From Gracilaria domingensis (Eukaryota > Rhodophyta > Florideophyceae > Gracilariales > Gracilariaceae), in contig VCMS01000045.1 of NCBI GenBank assembly GCA_022539475.1, positions 124,001 through 188,000 of the forward strand: a stretch of DNA of 64,000 nucleotides. The letters run 5' to 3'. Shown one piece after another: positions 18,918 to 29,799 of this stretch. The notes beneath the pieces were generated by a model. It was given only the letters and a program-made list of their open reading frames with translations. It did no database searches and had not been told where the DNA came from. Position numbers and translations under genes: made by a program. Position 1 is the stretch's first letter. The number at the start of each line of letters is the position of its first letter.

Positions 18918-20270
18918 ATGATACAACCCAACGATGATGAATTGGCAGCGGCAGCGCCGGATGATAGCTCTGTGTCGTGGGGCTCTTGGATCTCCTCCAT
19001 GGCCACCACCGCCTATTCAAATGTTCTAGGTGCCCCGCAGACTCCGGACGAATTGGCCCCTACCACTGCCCTGACCAAGGAAAGCGAGGGCGATAAACAG
19101 TCGCATGGCTTTGGGAATGTTGACGCCGAGTCGAGAAACGCCCTGTGGCGTCAGCTCGTCTCTGTAATTGGTATGGACGTCATGCACATGCGCCTGAGCC
19201 TTCCGATCTGGTTGTTCGAGCCCACCACTGCTCTGTCTCGAATGGCTGAAACCTTTGAGTACAGTGATTTGCTTGATCGTGCCGCTTCATGTGAGGATCC
19301 AATACTGCGCGACTGCCTTGTTGCAGCATTTGTCATATCGGCCTTCTCGCATACGGAGCGCGTTCGAAAGCCTTTTAATCCAGTTCTCGGCGAAACTTTC
19401 GAGTTCATAAATCCTTTAAATGGCATGAAATTCTACGCCGAACAAGTATCGCATCACCCTCCAATATCTGTTTCACGCTGTGAGGGAAATGGCTGGACTG
19501 CCGGCGAGATTGTTGATATAAATGCTACCTTTCAAGGCAATTCCATTGAAATCTCGAACACTGGCACTCGGTACATCCACTTCACAAACACTGGCGATCA
19601 CTACACATGGAATTTGCCGCAGGCCTTGGTGTCTAATCTGTTCGTGGGTACGGCATTCGTAGACCATTTTGGAGCGATAGAGCTCCGGAACGAGAACGCG
19701 AATACAACTTCTATCTTGGAGCTGACCAAATGTGGTTGGTTTTCGGCAGGCCGCTATGAAGTGACTGGGGAGTTGCTGGACGAATATGGAAACAAACTGG
19801 TTTCGTACAAAGGCGCTTGGAATAAGTATTTAGACTGTGAACGGAGATCAAAGTCGAAGGGCGAAGGTACAAACAGACTTTGGATGGCAGGTTCGCACTT
19901 GCTCTCTGAAGAAGATGGCGGCGGTGAATACGGAGACTTTGCCAGTTGCACAAAGTTCACCAAAAAAGTACTGGCGTTCGATTCTGACTATGCGATGGAA
20001 CTGCCCCCAACTGACTCCCGTCTGAGGTCGGACAGGTTAGCACTTGGAAACGGCGATCGACCATCTGCAGCCGAACAGAAGTTGCGAATCGAGCAATTGC
20101 AGAGAGAGCGTAGAGCCGAAATGGATTCCAGTGATGCCAAAAGCAAGTACGAAGCAAGGTACTTCAAAAAGGTTGCTGAGGATGAGCAACGATGGGAACC
20201 TATTGGTAATTACTGGAGCGCATCGCGAAGTTTCAGTGATGAAGCCCGAAAAACGATGATGCTGTGGTAA
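18918..20270 (+). CDS. Oxysterol-binding protein-related lipid transfer protein
   Basis: This 450-residue protein consists almost entirely of an OSBP-related lipid-binding domain. KPFNPVLGETFE is at residues 151-162 and the family fingerprint EQVSHHPP at 175-182, whose histidines bind phosphoinositide. C-terminal WEPIGNYW is also typical. Such proteins exchange sterol or phosphatidylserine for PI4P at membrane contact sites. There is no PH domain or ankyrin region, as in the short yeast Osh6/7 type. A coiled, charged segment lies near residues 385-425. The ATG at 18918 follows a CT-rich leader; upstream in-frame sequence has no ATG. Convergent with PDCD2. Confidence 0.93.
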   Translation: MIQPNDDELAAAAPDDSSVSWGSWISSMATTAYSNVLGAPQTPDELAPTTALTKESEGDKQSHGFGNVDAESRNALWRQLVSVIGMDVMHMRLSLPIWLFEPTTALSRMAETFEYSDLLDRAASCEDPILRDCLVAAFVISAFSHTERVRKPFNPVLGETFEFINPLNGMKFYAEQVSHHPPISVSRCEGNGWTAGEIVDINATFQGNSIEISNTGTRYIHFTNTGDHYTWNLPQALVSNLFVGTAFVDHFGAIELRNENANTTSILELTKCGWFSAGRYEVTGELLDEYGNKLVSYKGAWNKYLDCERRSKSKGEGTNRLWMAGSHLLSEEDGGGEYGDFASCTKFTKKVLAFDSDYAMELPPTDSRLRSDRLALGNGDRPSAAEQKLRIEQLQRERRAEMDSSDAKSKYEARYFKKVAEDEQRWEPIGNYWSASRSFSDEARKTMMLW

Positions 20271-20336
20271 GCATCCCCCGATAGGCCATATTGTGTGCGA
20301 GTTTGAGTGAAGGACTGCTACGGTACGCAGTTCATC

Positions 20337-21428
20337 TCACCAATCGTCTCGTTGCACGCAGATCCGTTGCGCAAAGCCCTTGAATGAGTGGCTTTCGGCT
20401 ATGACTTTCGTTTGCTCGCAGTCATTAGCGCATGTGTATATTGCGACAGAAGCGAAGTTCATTCCTGCTTCCTTTTGTTCTGCTGGCAAAGCATCCTCGG
20501 GTCTCAAATAGTGTATACAAGAAGCAAGCAGTTGCAGTTCGAAGATCATGGGTGCTCCACACTCACACGTTTTCGTTTCCATATGGGGTGGGGGGTGCCT
20601 TGGCCACAACGGTTCGCCTCCAAGATTGTAACGTATGATCTGTTCCGGAGCTCTCGCTATTCTTTCGTTGAATTTTTGGAGCGCCACTTCTTCAGGCTTA
20701 TCCTGTTCATCTGGTTCACGTTCCCACTGTTCACTGATTCCGTTTTTGCTTCTTAACTTTTCATCTTCTTTATACCTGCTTAATAAACGACTGACCTGTT
20801 TTTCATCTTGATGGCTCTGCTCTGAATACGGCTCATTGTCAACTTGGACGTAGAAGGAAGCTAATGATATGGAGGACGACCGCGTACGCTCTTCTTCTTT
20901 CAGTTCCGTTCGTGTAGATGTGAGCGAAGCCGTCCTTTTGTCTGACTTCTTTTTTCTCGTGCCGATTTTCTCGTTTTTCTCACTATGTTTTAACGCCAAA
21001 GTGAGTTGCTCCAATTCTTGAAGCAAAGCATCTTGACTAGAATCATTTGAATCGCTTGAATCTGAATCTGAATCCCAATTCACGGCCTGGCGTTTCGCTG
21101 TGAGCTGAAGTTCTGAGAGAGCGGCAGACGCAGAGCTTTCCACTTGAGCACACTTAACAACGCGAATAGGATACCAGGATTCCGCCTGGGCTGAACAATG
21201 AATAGAGTTACACCCGTATAGGTAGAGTTCCCTTTGAGGGTGCACAGAATGAGGAGCATAGGCCTGCAACACCAGGGTGCGATGACGGCGACATAACGGG
21301 CACGGCGGAATCTGTAGGCACAGGCCTTCTGGTAAAGCAGCAATACCTCCAATGTGCGTGTCATACCATTCTGCAGTCTCGGACTTCCATTCTGACGAAG
21401 CGAATCCTAGAATACAACTGGTTGACAT
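20337..21428 (-). CDS. PDCD2: PDCD2/TSR4-family ribosome biogenesis protein
   Basis: This 363-residue protein matches the PDCD2/PDCD2L/Tsr4 layout. The N-terminal half begins with LGFASSEW, has GGIAALPEG, CPLCRRHRTLVLQAYAP and the YLYGCNSIHCS Cys cluster, and ends in SWYPIRV. An acidic Ser/Asp linker follows, then the C-terminal PDCD2_C domain (EQIIRYNLGGEPLWP, CECGAPMIFELQLL). These proteins are dedicated chaperones for ribosomal protein uS5 and are needed for 40S maturation. The sequence does not separate PDCD2 from PDCD2L. It is divergent from the p24 gene, 572 bp apart. Confidence 0.88.
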   Translation of the reverse strand: MSTSCILGFASSEWKSETAEWYDTHIGGIAALPEGLCLQIPPCPLCRRHRTLVLQAYAPHSVHPQRELYLYGCNSIHCSAQAESWYPIRVVKCAQVESSASAALSELQLTAKRQAVNWDSDSDSSDSNDSSQDALLQELEQLTLALKHSEKNEKIGTRKKKSDKRTASLTSTRTELKEEERTRSSSISLASFYVQVDNEPYSEQSHQDEKQVSRLLSRYKEDEKLRSKNGISEQWEREPDEQDKPEEVALQKFNERIARAPEQIIRYNLGGEPLWPRHPPPHMETKTCECGAPMIFELQLLASCIHYLRPEDALPAEQKEAGMNFASVAIYTCANDCEQTKVIAESHSFKGFAQRICVQRDDW

Positions 21429-22000
21429 TGTCCAGAACTGGGACGACTTCAGCTATTACTTCGTGACAGGTGTTGTCATGTACGAAATGATGAGAAAACA
21501 GGTTGGCAGAAAACTTGCAACAGTATCATACCCTGGTAGCTCCCTGTGACAGTTCGGATCAATGAAAAAAGACTCGAGCTAAAAGTTCTGGACACGATTC
21601 GAGACATCGACGAGGAACAACTTCGGCTGTATATCGCAGACTCTGCGACGCAGAGTGGTGACCGCCGGTGTACGGGCACCGTCTACCTATGCTGGGCATT
21701 GTTGCCACACCAAGTGTACAGATCTTCGATTCGGATGGGCCCGGACTTACACAACATTACATTAACAGAGGCAACTGCCTGCAAGCAATACGATTCGTGT
21801 TGCCTCCTTCCCCTTCGAACTTGATTGCGTCTCGGTTCTTGTTTGGAATCCCCACGTTCGCGTATCTTCCTCTCACTGCCCTCCACTGCCACCACAACCT
21901 TCTTCGTTCTTTCCCCCACTACAGCTCTTTCTCGACCGCATCTGTTTCCGCTCCCATTGTGCATTTTGCACAAGGCCCCAATCCGAAACGTTCAGGAAAG
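21429..22000. other. Divergent spacer between PDCD2 and p24 genes
   Basis: Contains the promoters of both genes; the last 200 bases are pyrimidine-rich, as in other leaders here. An ORF continues upstream in frame with the p24 ATG but is not conserved. No repeat is seen. Confidence 0.5.
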
Positions 22001-22859
22001 ATGAATCGCCTTACTATCGCGCTTCTGTTGTTCTGCTTTTCGGCCACAGTATGCGCGATTAGTTTTGACTTACCTCCCGGCAAGGTGGAATGTTTCTTCG
22101 AAGACGTTCATCAGGGCACCACTATAAACGGCGCCTATGCTGTCACTCAGGGATCTCATATGGACATCGATGTACAAATTTTTAGTCCAGAGGGGACGCA
22201 GATGTACAACGTCAAGCGGGGAGGTGAAGACAAGTTCATGCTTAAGGCCGATAGAGATGGAACATACAAGTTCTGCTTCAGCAATAAGGTATGTCACTCG
22301 ATTTTACGGAGATGAGCTTCCTGCAGACGTGCATGCGTCTTGTCAGTTCCGGCTCTGCAGCTCTACGTAGAGCTCAAACTTCCCATGCGGTCGCGATTTT
22401 ATTTCTTGTCCTAACAATTGACTCTCTCGTTTACCGATACGAATCACACCAGATGAGCATGGTATCACACAAGACCGTCAAGCTTGTGATCACAACAGGT
22501 GATCCAATAGACTTCTCCAAGCTTGCAAAGAAGGAGAGCATGGACAACGTCGAAAGATGGATCGTCAGCATTACACACACCGTGCGCATGATTGATTTCC
22601 ATCAACAAGAGTATCGAAATCTGCACGAGAGACATCTGAGGAGTAAGTGCGCCCATCCCTCGTCCGTACAAGTAACGAATATTAACCTGTTTAAATTGAT
22701 CACTGCGTACTTCTCACAGCCGTCACATCTACAAATAGAAGGGTCAAGTGGTGGTCCTTCCTCGAATGCATTGCCGTTATGGCTGTTTCCGGAGTCCAAG
22801 TCATGTTCATCAAGAGAATGTTTAACAAGGGGGGACCAGGAGTGAAGCGCATGGTATAA
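22001..22859 (+). CDS. p24/TMED family cargo receptor, three exons
   Basis: Exons are 22001-22288, 22453-22642 and 22720-22859; introns of 164 and 77 nt have GTATGT and GTAAGT donors. The 205-residue product has a signal peptide (residues 1-20), a GOLD domain starting with FDLPPGKVECFFEDV and ending with the typical YKFCFSNK, a coiled-coil (DFHQQEYRNLHERHLR), one transmembrane helix after RRVKWWSFLE, and a short tail KRMFNKGGPGVKRMV. p24 proteins cycle between ER and Golgi in COPI/COPII vesicles and select cargo such as GPI proteins. The sequence is closest in style to the p24-beta (TMED2) class; the tail has basic residues but no classical C-terminal KK. Confidence 0.92.
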
Positions 22860-22987
22860 TGCTTATTTATAAACCAACTTGCCCGCGTAACTTATATCAA
22901 AACTGGTATGCCTACACTTACTTTACCAAAGAGTTATGCTGCTTGGAATACTTCTCTTGACAACAAACCAAGCTAACACATATTCCG

Positions 22988-25248
22988 CTAACTACGACCA
23001 GTTCCAGTCGTTTTCCTGGTCGTTGTCCTTCTTAGCCGATCCATTGCGTTCATGTCAATGGACATAGTATGTGGAACAGTCTTCTTAGAGTGTGACTTCG
23101 ATGACTTAGAATTCTGCTTCGCGCTCTTAGCTGCCATTATAGATTGCTTCGCTTCTTTTGATTGAACTTGAGGTTTGAAGAAACGACTAAGTCTCAACTG
23201 CTTTCCCGAAGCCGATAGAGATGACTTAGAAAGCTTCTGACTCGTTTCTCTTCTCTTAAAAGGACTACGGTGATTTCGATCAGTTCCTTTAGAATCACTT
23301 GCAATATCGCCGCGTGGACGATCCGGGTCAAAATATCCGTCAACCAGAGCAAAGAGTTCAAATGTGTTTGCATCCGGGCTCGGGGCACTTCCAAGATGTG
23401 GGGCAGAGCTCGATGGCGATTTCCTTGAGGGCGTGGAGGGACGTGATGGCAACGAAGAACTTTGATGCGGCTTGAACTTGTTCCTCACGTCCCGCTCTTT
23501 AGTGCGAGCAAATTTGCCAAGAGCCCGGTGTACCGCCTCAACCCGGTGTGAGGATGATCTCGGCCTCTCTGGGCAAGGGTTCTCATTGACTTCGTCTGGC
23601 GGCTCAGCTACTTCCAATTGAGGATCGACGTCTAAGCTAAGGGTCACAGACTGGCTTAGACGCGTTTCATTGCGGTCGTCATTGACTTTCTCAAAGTCTG
23701 CAGCATCTGAGTCACCATTCTCATCTCCTTCACTCTCATCGCTTCCGTTCGTTTTCCCATGCTCTGTCTTTCTGCGACCAGAGTCCGTGGTTTTGATTTC
23801 GATTCGAGAACTAGGCCGGAAAGTGGACCACACACCAGAAGTAGAATGACTAGCTCTGGTTTGCGCCCGGAAGGCAATTCCAATCCGTCTAGGATTGAAA
23901 GAAATAGAACCGGTTGACGACTGATCTATCTGCGCACGAGCACTGCTGGATGGAGTTGGAGGTCTGCTGGATGCCGGTTGAACTTGGAACCCGCGTATGC
24001 TTTTCGGTGGTTCAGGTGTCAATCGCGTCCTTTTAGGGGGTGGGCTAGGGAAGCGTCTAGGGCGCCTCTTTGTCAAGATAGGGCGGGTGACAATATCAAG
24101 AGGTTCATCATACTCCTTAAGAGTGCGAGGATGGACAAAACCTTCAGCAATCTTCCTTGCTACGTCAGGCCCTCTGTGCTCTCCGAGGAAGGATAAGTTG
24201 AAGGAACCACTCTCCAATTCTTCCAGAACCCCATGTGGTAGTTTCGACGTTATCACTGCATTTACATCACGAAGATGGATGTGAACTTTTCGATTCATAT
24301 CGTAAACCGTTTGATGGCGAAACACCATGCATGCGCGAACGAAATCAGCGTTAAAGGTTCGGGAAACCCTATATCGGGGTTCCCGTCGAATAGCTTGCAA
24401 AACGCGCGAAAGAGTTTTGTATCGCCTGATGAGCGCATGGGCCTTCTTGATGCCCAGTCCTTGAACACCTTTGAAAAAGTCACAACCGGAACAGACACAC
24501 ATGTACATGAACATATCCTCCGTGAAGTTTCTCATTGATATTGCTTCGAGAGATGAAAGGTTTTTGCTCTCAAACATATCTCCCATACCATTCTTGTTCA
24601 TCTTGTAGAAAATCCTGGAAGCGCCGTAAACAAGCAAATCTGAGTCCTCAGTAATAACGCTCTGAATGTATCCCGATCGCATCATCCACGCCAGTTGAGC
24701 ATCGGCCTCATACGGAGCGACAACGTATTCAACATTAAGCTTTCGACACTCCCGTATCACATTTCGAGCCATATCTGAGGTAACAAAACAGGCGCGTTGA
24801 TAAAACTCTTGGGCTTTGCGAGATTCTCCAGCTGCAACAGCTTCCTGTGCTTTCCTCAGAGCCTCTTCTCGACGCTCTCGTCGTTCTGCATGCGTACGGG
24901 CTTTCATTGGAAGCTCAGCCCCATCGAACACAAGCACTGGTTGGGCTTTGAAATAGATAAGCATTCGTACTCGATGCATACAATAATCGACATACGCACG
25001 CGTTTCAACTCCGGTGCATATTTCGGAAGCACATGAGAAAGCCCCCTTGTGCAACCAAGAGTACGAATCTATCCCCACACGAGTGTTTGCAAATTCTTGG
25101 ACGTGTTGCTGTTTGCTGTTCCATCATGTTTTCGAGGATGGAAAAGGTTAGCGGCTTGCAGTGGAGAGGAATGCAGGAGAAAAGATCGAGGACACGATGG
25201 GACATACCATATCGGCTTAATGACCGGAAGGAGCCCGTTTATTCCCAT
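22988..25248 (-). CDS. EXO1: Exonuclease 1 (EXO1), two exons
   Basis: A tiny first exon (25208-25248) encodes MGINGLLPVIKPI. A 92-nt intron with GTATGT donor and GCTAAC branch motif joins it to exon 22988-25115, giving 722 residues. The XPG/FEN1 nuclease core has the metal-site motifs RVGIDSYSWLH, VLVFDG, VAPYEADAQ, ITEDSDLLVYG and CSGCDFF, followed by the helix-hairpin-helix GVQGLGIKKAHALI. EXO1 is a 5'-3' exonuclease in mismatch repair and resection of double-strand breaks. The C-terminal half is disordered and Ser/Lys-rich, probably carrying mismatch-repair protein contacts. Divergent from uS5m, 418 bp apart. Confidence 0.94.
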
Positions 25249-25666
25249 ACCCGTGGACAGGAGCGCTCTTTAACGACAGAGCTCTGTGAAGTACGGGAAG
25301 GGCAATAAGCGGAAATCAGAACAATCATCACCCTTAGATACCCCTGCACGTCGGTGCGAGAGCTACGAGATGCGGGAAGTTGTCTCAATGGCTGGCAGGT
25401 GGATTCACCGTGTCCACTTCAACTACCAAGATGCCCGGGTGTATCGATTCGATACATGGGCCATCCAATTCAAACGCGTTTCGCGCCAAAAATGCAATCC
25501 CACCATCGGCGCGGAATCCGCGCCGAGGATCAATTTTCAGATTTTCGATTCCCAAAACTGAAAAGAAACAAGAGAAACGATGAGACGATAAATCCTGAAT
25601 CGAAGCGAACCAGGAACAACCTCCGCGATCCACCTTTAAACAAAAGAACTACTCGCATGAAGCATC
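25249..25666. other. Divergent spacer between EXO1 and uS5m
   Basis: A probable bidirectional promoter. Open frames on the plus strand are short and unsupported. No repeat or RNA gene is recognised. Confidence 0.5.
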
Positions 25667-26884
25667 ATGCTTCGTGCCACACTGCTGCAAAGATCGCTTC
25701 ATTCCATTAATCGAGGTCTATGCTTAAAGCGGTTGAAATATAATAGAGCACTAACAAGCGATGTGGGCGCCGACGTCAATGCCAATGGTCAGACCAAAGA
25801 CTCAAACTCAGACCCAGAGGAGGCAGGTCGTTCTTTAGCCAAACTTTCTCGTATGGCACAGGAGCTGCGAAAATCAATTGAACGTGAGGCCCGGCACGAT
25901 TTGCAACATCCTGAACTATTGGTTACCCTAGAACAAGAGGTAGACGAGGCCTATGATATCATCCGTAAAGCGCTCGATCGTGCCGGGAGGCCTTGTACAA
26001 TCGAAGAGCTTGGTGATCGCATCAACAAGAATATCGTTTCTGTTCCCGTTGAAGCCCTGGGTTATCGAGACTTGTTGAGAGCAGATTTGTTGCGCGACCA
26101 GATAGAGAGAACCCTCGTTAGTTTGCAGGTTCTACCTCCACAAGAAGCTATGGTCGATGGGTCAGACAAGCCTTTTGGACGCCCGGACAAAAAATCAAAG
26201 CAGCAGCCCCAGGGCCTGACAGAAGCAGAAGAGTCTAACGAGCAAGATGGCGATTCTGAGGAAAAGGTGGAAGTTCTGAAAGAGTTACGGGCAGTGTCGG
26301 CAGAAGAACTTAAAAAGCGAAAAGCTTACATGGAAGACGCAATTAAGATGGAAAACGTACTTTCCGGTTATGACACGGCGTTGCTCGAGGTAGGAAGAGT
26401 TCACAAGGTCACAAAGGGTGGCACGACGTTCAGTCTAAGGGCTCTGGTTGTAATCGGCAATCGCAACGGAACCGCAGGATACGGTGAAGGAAAATCTGAC
26501 AATCAACATCATGCTATAGAACGCGCCTGCAGAGACGCAAAACGAAACCTGTTGCACATCAACCTCCGTGATGAACGCACGATCGCGCACAGAATACGAG
26601 GCCAGTTCGTGAAGTCGAAGGTTTCGTTGTGGCCTGCTCCGCAGGGAACTGGGATTTCTGCAAACAATAACTTCACGGCAGTGCTTCAGTTGTTTGGTGT
26701 GAAGGATGTAGGTGCAAAGCTACACGGACCTCGATCGCTGACGAATGCGATCAAGGCTTTGTTCAATGCGTTGTCAAGGCTACAAACTGATGAAAATATC
26801 AAGGAAGCTCGTGGACTGGCGACTTTGGTCAACCCCCCGCTTCCTGCCAAGAATAGTTCTAAACGTAGGTTCAGAGCATTGTAA
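25667..26884 (+). CDS. MRPS5: Mitochondrial ribosomal protein uS5m
   Basis: This 405-residue protein starts MLRATLLQRSLHSINRG, a mitochondrial presequence. A helical, charged extension of about 220 residues precedes the S5 core: an N-terminal RNA-binding fold (LLEVGRVHKVTKGGTTFSL, NRNGTAGYGEGKSDN) and the C-terminal S5 domain (KVSLWPAPQGTGISANN..LFGVKDVGAKLHGPRS). It belongs to the small mitoribosomal subunit near the mRNA entrance. A plastid uS5 is normally plastid-encoded in red algae, which fits the mitochondrial call. Confidence 0.9.
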   Translation: MLRATLLQRSLHSINRGLCLKRLKYNRALTSDVGADVNANGQTKDSNSDPEEAGRSLAKLSRMAQELRKSIEREARHDLQHPELLVTLEQEVDEAYDIIRKALDRAGRPCTIEELGDRINKNIVSVPVEALGYRDLLRADLLRDQIERTLVSLQVLPPQEAMVDGSDKPFGRPDKKSKQQPQGLTEAEESNEQDGDSEEKVEVLKELRAVSAEELKKRKAYMEDAIKMENVLSGYDTALLEVGRVHKVTKGGTTFSLRALVVIGNRNGTAGYGEGKSDNQHHAIERACRDAKRNLLHINLRDERTIAHRIRGQFVKSKVSLWPAPQGTGISANNNFTAVLQLFGVKDVGAKLHGPRSLTNAIKALFNALSRLQTDENIKEARGLATLVNPPLPAKNSSKRRFRAL

Positions 26885-27132
26885 ATACAAGTTCTCGCAT
26901 TAAGGGATCATGTGCCAACATAAGTAGCTTGGTGGACATCAGGTTGTTTCGCCGACGACTTGATCTTCGCCGACCATAAACAGCCCCAGGTTGAAAGCTG
27001 GTGGGTATGCAAACGAGCACAAGTTTATATTTTGGCATTACGCATAGTGCGGCATGGTCATGGTAACATGTGCACGCTTGTGTAGTGGGAGACACCCGCT
27101 AAAATTTCACAGGCACGCCTTCATCGCAGCAC

Positions 27133-27741
27133 TTAGAATCGCAGAGGCGTGAAGAACCACCTGTTTTTCCCCGCATTGTAACGTTGTTGGAACTCCTTCT
27201 TAATAACAGCTCGCGACTCCTTGCGAGCCTCGGGTCGGTCAGCATTCGCACCGGGCGACGAAAAGGCAGCAATATCAATGTCGCCCTTGACGGTCTCAAT
27301 ATCGAGCGTGTAACGCGTGGGCATGATATGATTGTAGTTGACAACCTTGACGAAGGGAGTGAGATCGGAGCGGAAAGCAATCTTTCTCTTGGTCATGCCC
27401 TTCTTCACCTTTCTGGGGTATTTTTCAACACCGGCTACAATGCAGTGGCCATATGAATGCTTGTTTGTTCCATTGTCCTGACTCTGAATGATGACGGCCT
27501 TCTTCCCGGCAAATCTGCCTTGCAGAAGAATGACGATCTTTCCCGGCTTCAAGCTTTACTCGTAGACGGCATGAGTGAAGGAGTGAAATAAAAGGTTTGA
27601 CGGTCAGTAACGTATTCGTTCAATTCAGCTATCCCCCCCGTCTCTGAGATCGCGTTTGCTACGTCGCCTTGAGAAATCGGCATGTTTGTGGTGCGCGTAT
27701 GCATTGATAAATAGGAGAATGTGAACTTACAATTTTCCCAT
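27133..27741 (-). CDS. RPL27: Cytosolic 60S ribosomal protein eL27, two exons
   Basis: Exon 1 (27731-27741) holds only 11 bases, ATGGGAAAATT. A 177-nt intron with gtaagt donor leads to exon 2 at 27133-27553. Joining restores MGKFLKPGKIVI, the canonical eL27 start, and gives 143 residues. Other signatures are GRFAGKKAVII, GHCIVAGVEKYPRKV, FVKVVNYNHIMPTRYTLD and the C-terminal NRWFFTPLRF. An intron right after the start codon is common in eukaryotic ribosomal protein genes and may help expression. It is divergent from the polyamine synthase gene. Confidence 0.95.
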
Positions 27742-28147
27742 AGTGAGTTTGTTAATGGGACAAAGTTCCTCGACTAGCTCGACTCGCTCGACAAAGGACA
27801 AAAGTATACCTAATCAGAGGTGTGCTTGTGGAAAAGAAAGGCGCAGCTAGAACACCGATTCGCCATGGGTTGGACCAGGGGGAACGACGGCGGCGACACA
27901 TCGCAGTCGGTGAGCAAGAATGCCAACTGGAACACGTGGATATCTTAGATGTCAACGGGTGAATACCACCTGTCATAATCTGTACACGTATCTGTCAAGC
28001 CGTCCGGGTCACGTGCGGCGCGACAGTGATCTACCTTGCGTTAGATCACTAGTCTGCCCGGATGCAAAGACAATCTCGCCATGGCATCGACTTCTTCCTG
28101 CTCCTGCTTCTCTTCCCGTCATTGAGAAGCTTTGCCTGGCCCGTTTC
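27742..28147. other. Divergent promoter region of eL27 and polyamine synthase
   Basis: About 400 bp between two start codons. A CTCGACTAGCTCGACTCGCTCGAC-type short tandem tract lies near 27772-27795. No TATA box is obvious and no gene is seen. Confidence 0.5.
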
Positions 28148-29263
28148 ATGCAACAGCCGTTGTTCGTATTAACAAACGCACGTTCGCTTCTCCCTCGAAA
28201 AATCGCAGCCTTCTCCACGTCCATTTCTTCCTCTCGCTCTTGGCTTCCTCAGTCGAAAAGACCAATACTCTGCTTCAAAATGGGACTCGAAAAACCCCCG
28301 CCTTCCGATAACGCTGGGCCCACGCAAGAATCTGCTCCCACAATGTGGATAGTCGAGCAAATAACCCCGCACGATGCGTATCACCACGGCGTAAAGCAGC
28401 TCCTGGTCTCCAAGAACACCAAGTTCCAAGCCATGACCATTGCCGACGTCGGAGCGTACGGGCGTGCCCTCTTCCTAGATGGGCGCATTCAAACCACAGA
28501 GGGTGATGAACCGTTTTACCACGAGCCTCTGGTCCACTTGCCATGCCTAGTGCATTCCAATCCAGAAAGCGTTCTCATTTTGGGCGGCGCTGATGGCGGT
28601 GCTGCCAGAGAAGCTCTCAGATGGCACTCTGTGAAGTCGGTCTTCATTGTTGACATTGATGGAGAGGCTGTGGATGCCTGTCGCAAATACCTTCCGAACA
28701 TTGCACGCGGCTCTCTGGATGATCCGAGATGCAAGCTCATCGTTGGCGATGCTTTGAGCTATATGGATAAGAACAAAACCCCATTTGATGTCATCATATG
28801 TGACTTGACAGATCCTATGGAAAACAGTCCAAGCCTTCGCCTGTTTACCAAGGAGTTTTTCTCCAATCTAAAGCAAAGTCTGAAGCCCATGGGAGTCATT
28901 TCAGTCATGAGCGGTCCTACATCGTTGCGGGAAAGTAAATTGTTTCAACGAACTTTTGCAACGCTATCATTTGTATTTAAGTCTGTTCGCCCTTCTCAAG
29001 TATTCGTTCCGACCTACGGTTCACCTCTTGGAATCTTACTTGCCACGGATAACATGCAGCCGTTACCCGAACCTAGCCAACTGGATTTGAAGATCAACAA
29101 ATCTATAAAGGGAGAAATGCATGTCCTGGATGGTGCTTCAGTTCATGGTCACTTTGCTATTCCTCGATGTTTGAGGAAGGCAGTCATGGAAGAAACGCAA
29201 ATCTTCACCATCGGTAGCCAGGTTCCAGCGTTCGGCAAAGGCATTCTGAACAACAAAGGATGA
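28148..29263 (+). CDS. Spermidine/thermospermine synthase-like aminopropyltransferase
   Basis: From the ATG at 28148 the product is 371 residues. The first 44 (Ser/Arg-rich, few acids, SLLPRKIAAFSTSISSSRSW) look like an organelle leader; the ATG at 28280 would give a 327-residue cytosolic form. The core has the polyamine synthase motifs ALFLDGRIQTTEGDEPFYHEPLVH, LILGGADGGAAREALRW and VDIDGEAVDACRKYLP, plus the catalytic Asp region CDLTDPMENSP. It transfers an aminopropyl group from decarboxylated SAM to a polyamine. The DLTDP..LFTKEFF wording is closer to plant ACL5 thermospermine synthases than to spermidine synthase, but the substrate remains uncertain. Confidence 0.88.
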   Translation: MQQPLFVLTNARSLLPRKIAAFSTSISSSRSWLPQSKRPILCFKMGLEKPPPSDNAGPTQESAPTMWIVEQITPHDAYHHGVKQLLVSKNTKFQAMTIADVGAYGRALFLDGRIQTTEGDEPFYHEPLVHLPCLVHSNPESVLILGGADGGAAREALRWHSVKSVFIVDIDGEAVDACRKYLPNIARGSLDDPRCKLIVGDALSYMDKNKTPFDVIICDLTDPMENSPSLRLFTKEFFSNLKQSLKPMGVISVMSGPTSLRESKLFQRTFATLSFVFKSVRPSQVFVPTYGSPLGILLATDNMQPLPEPSQLDLKINKSIKGEMHVLDGASVHGHFAIPRCLRKAVMEETQIFTIGSQVPAFGKGILNNKG

Positions 29264-29799
29264 CATTGTGGCTGTGCAGCTTCACAGCGTCTCATGTGCA
29301 ATCCTCTTGACATTTCGATTAATCTACATTTCAGCATTAAACACAGTTGACTTCTTGTTCTATAGGGGGAGTAACTTTGGTGAGTGTCACGGTGTCGGCT
29401 GAGTTTCCTTCACCGATAGTAACAGTATGCTATCAGTAAGTCTTCCTTTCCCCGCATGCTCGTCCTGCGCCCAAACTTTCCACGAGGGGGCTCTCCGTTT
29501 CCCTACATAAACCGTATTCTGCATCCTGCTTCCATCCTCCACCCCGTCCTCCTTCTCCTCCTCTCATCCCAAGTTATCAGAATGTGGATACCAAGAATGT
29601 GGATACCAAGAAAAAGATTAGACATCACCAACCCCGTTGAGTACACTACCCCTGTGACTTTCTTGCTCCTCCTTCCAACCGCATATTCTACGCTGCCTAT
29701 CTACTAACCACTGTTCGTTATTGTCTCCATTGAATAGATAGGCGGACAATAGTCGTCACTGGGAGTTCGATGGGCGATTGCTCCGGCTTTCAGGGGGAT
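29264..29799. other. Intergenic region before repeat A1
   Basis: 3' flank of the polyamine synthase gene. A 16-bp tandem duplication (AGAATGTGGATACCAA twice) lies at about 29578-29610. No gene is seen. Confidence 0.5.

Noticed and set aside
29578-29612. 16-bp tandem repeat considered as a CRISPR-like unit
   Set aside because: Only two adjacent copies without spacers, in a eukaryotic nuclear context.
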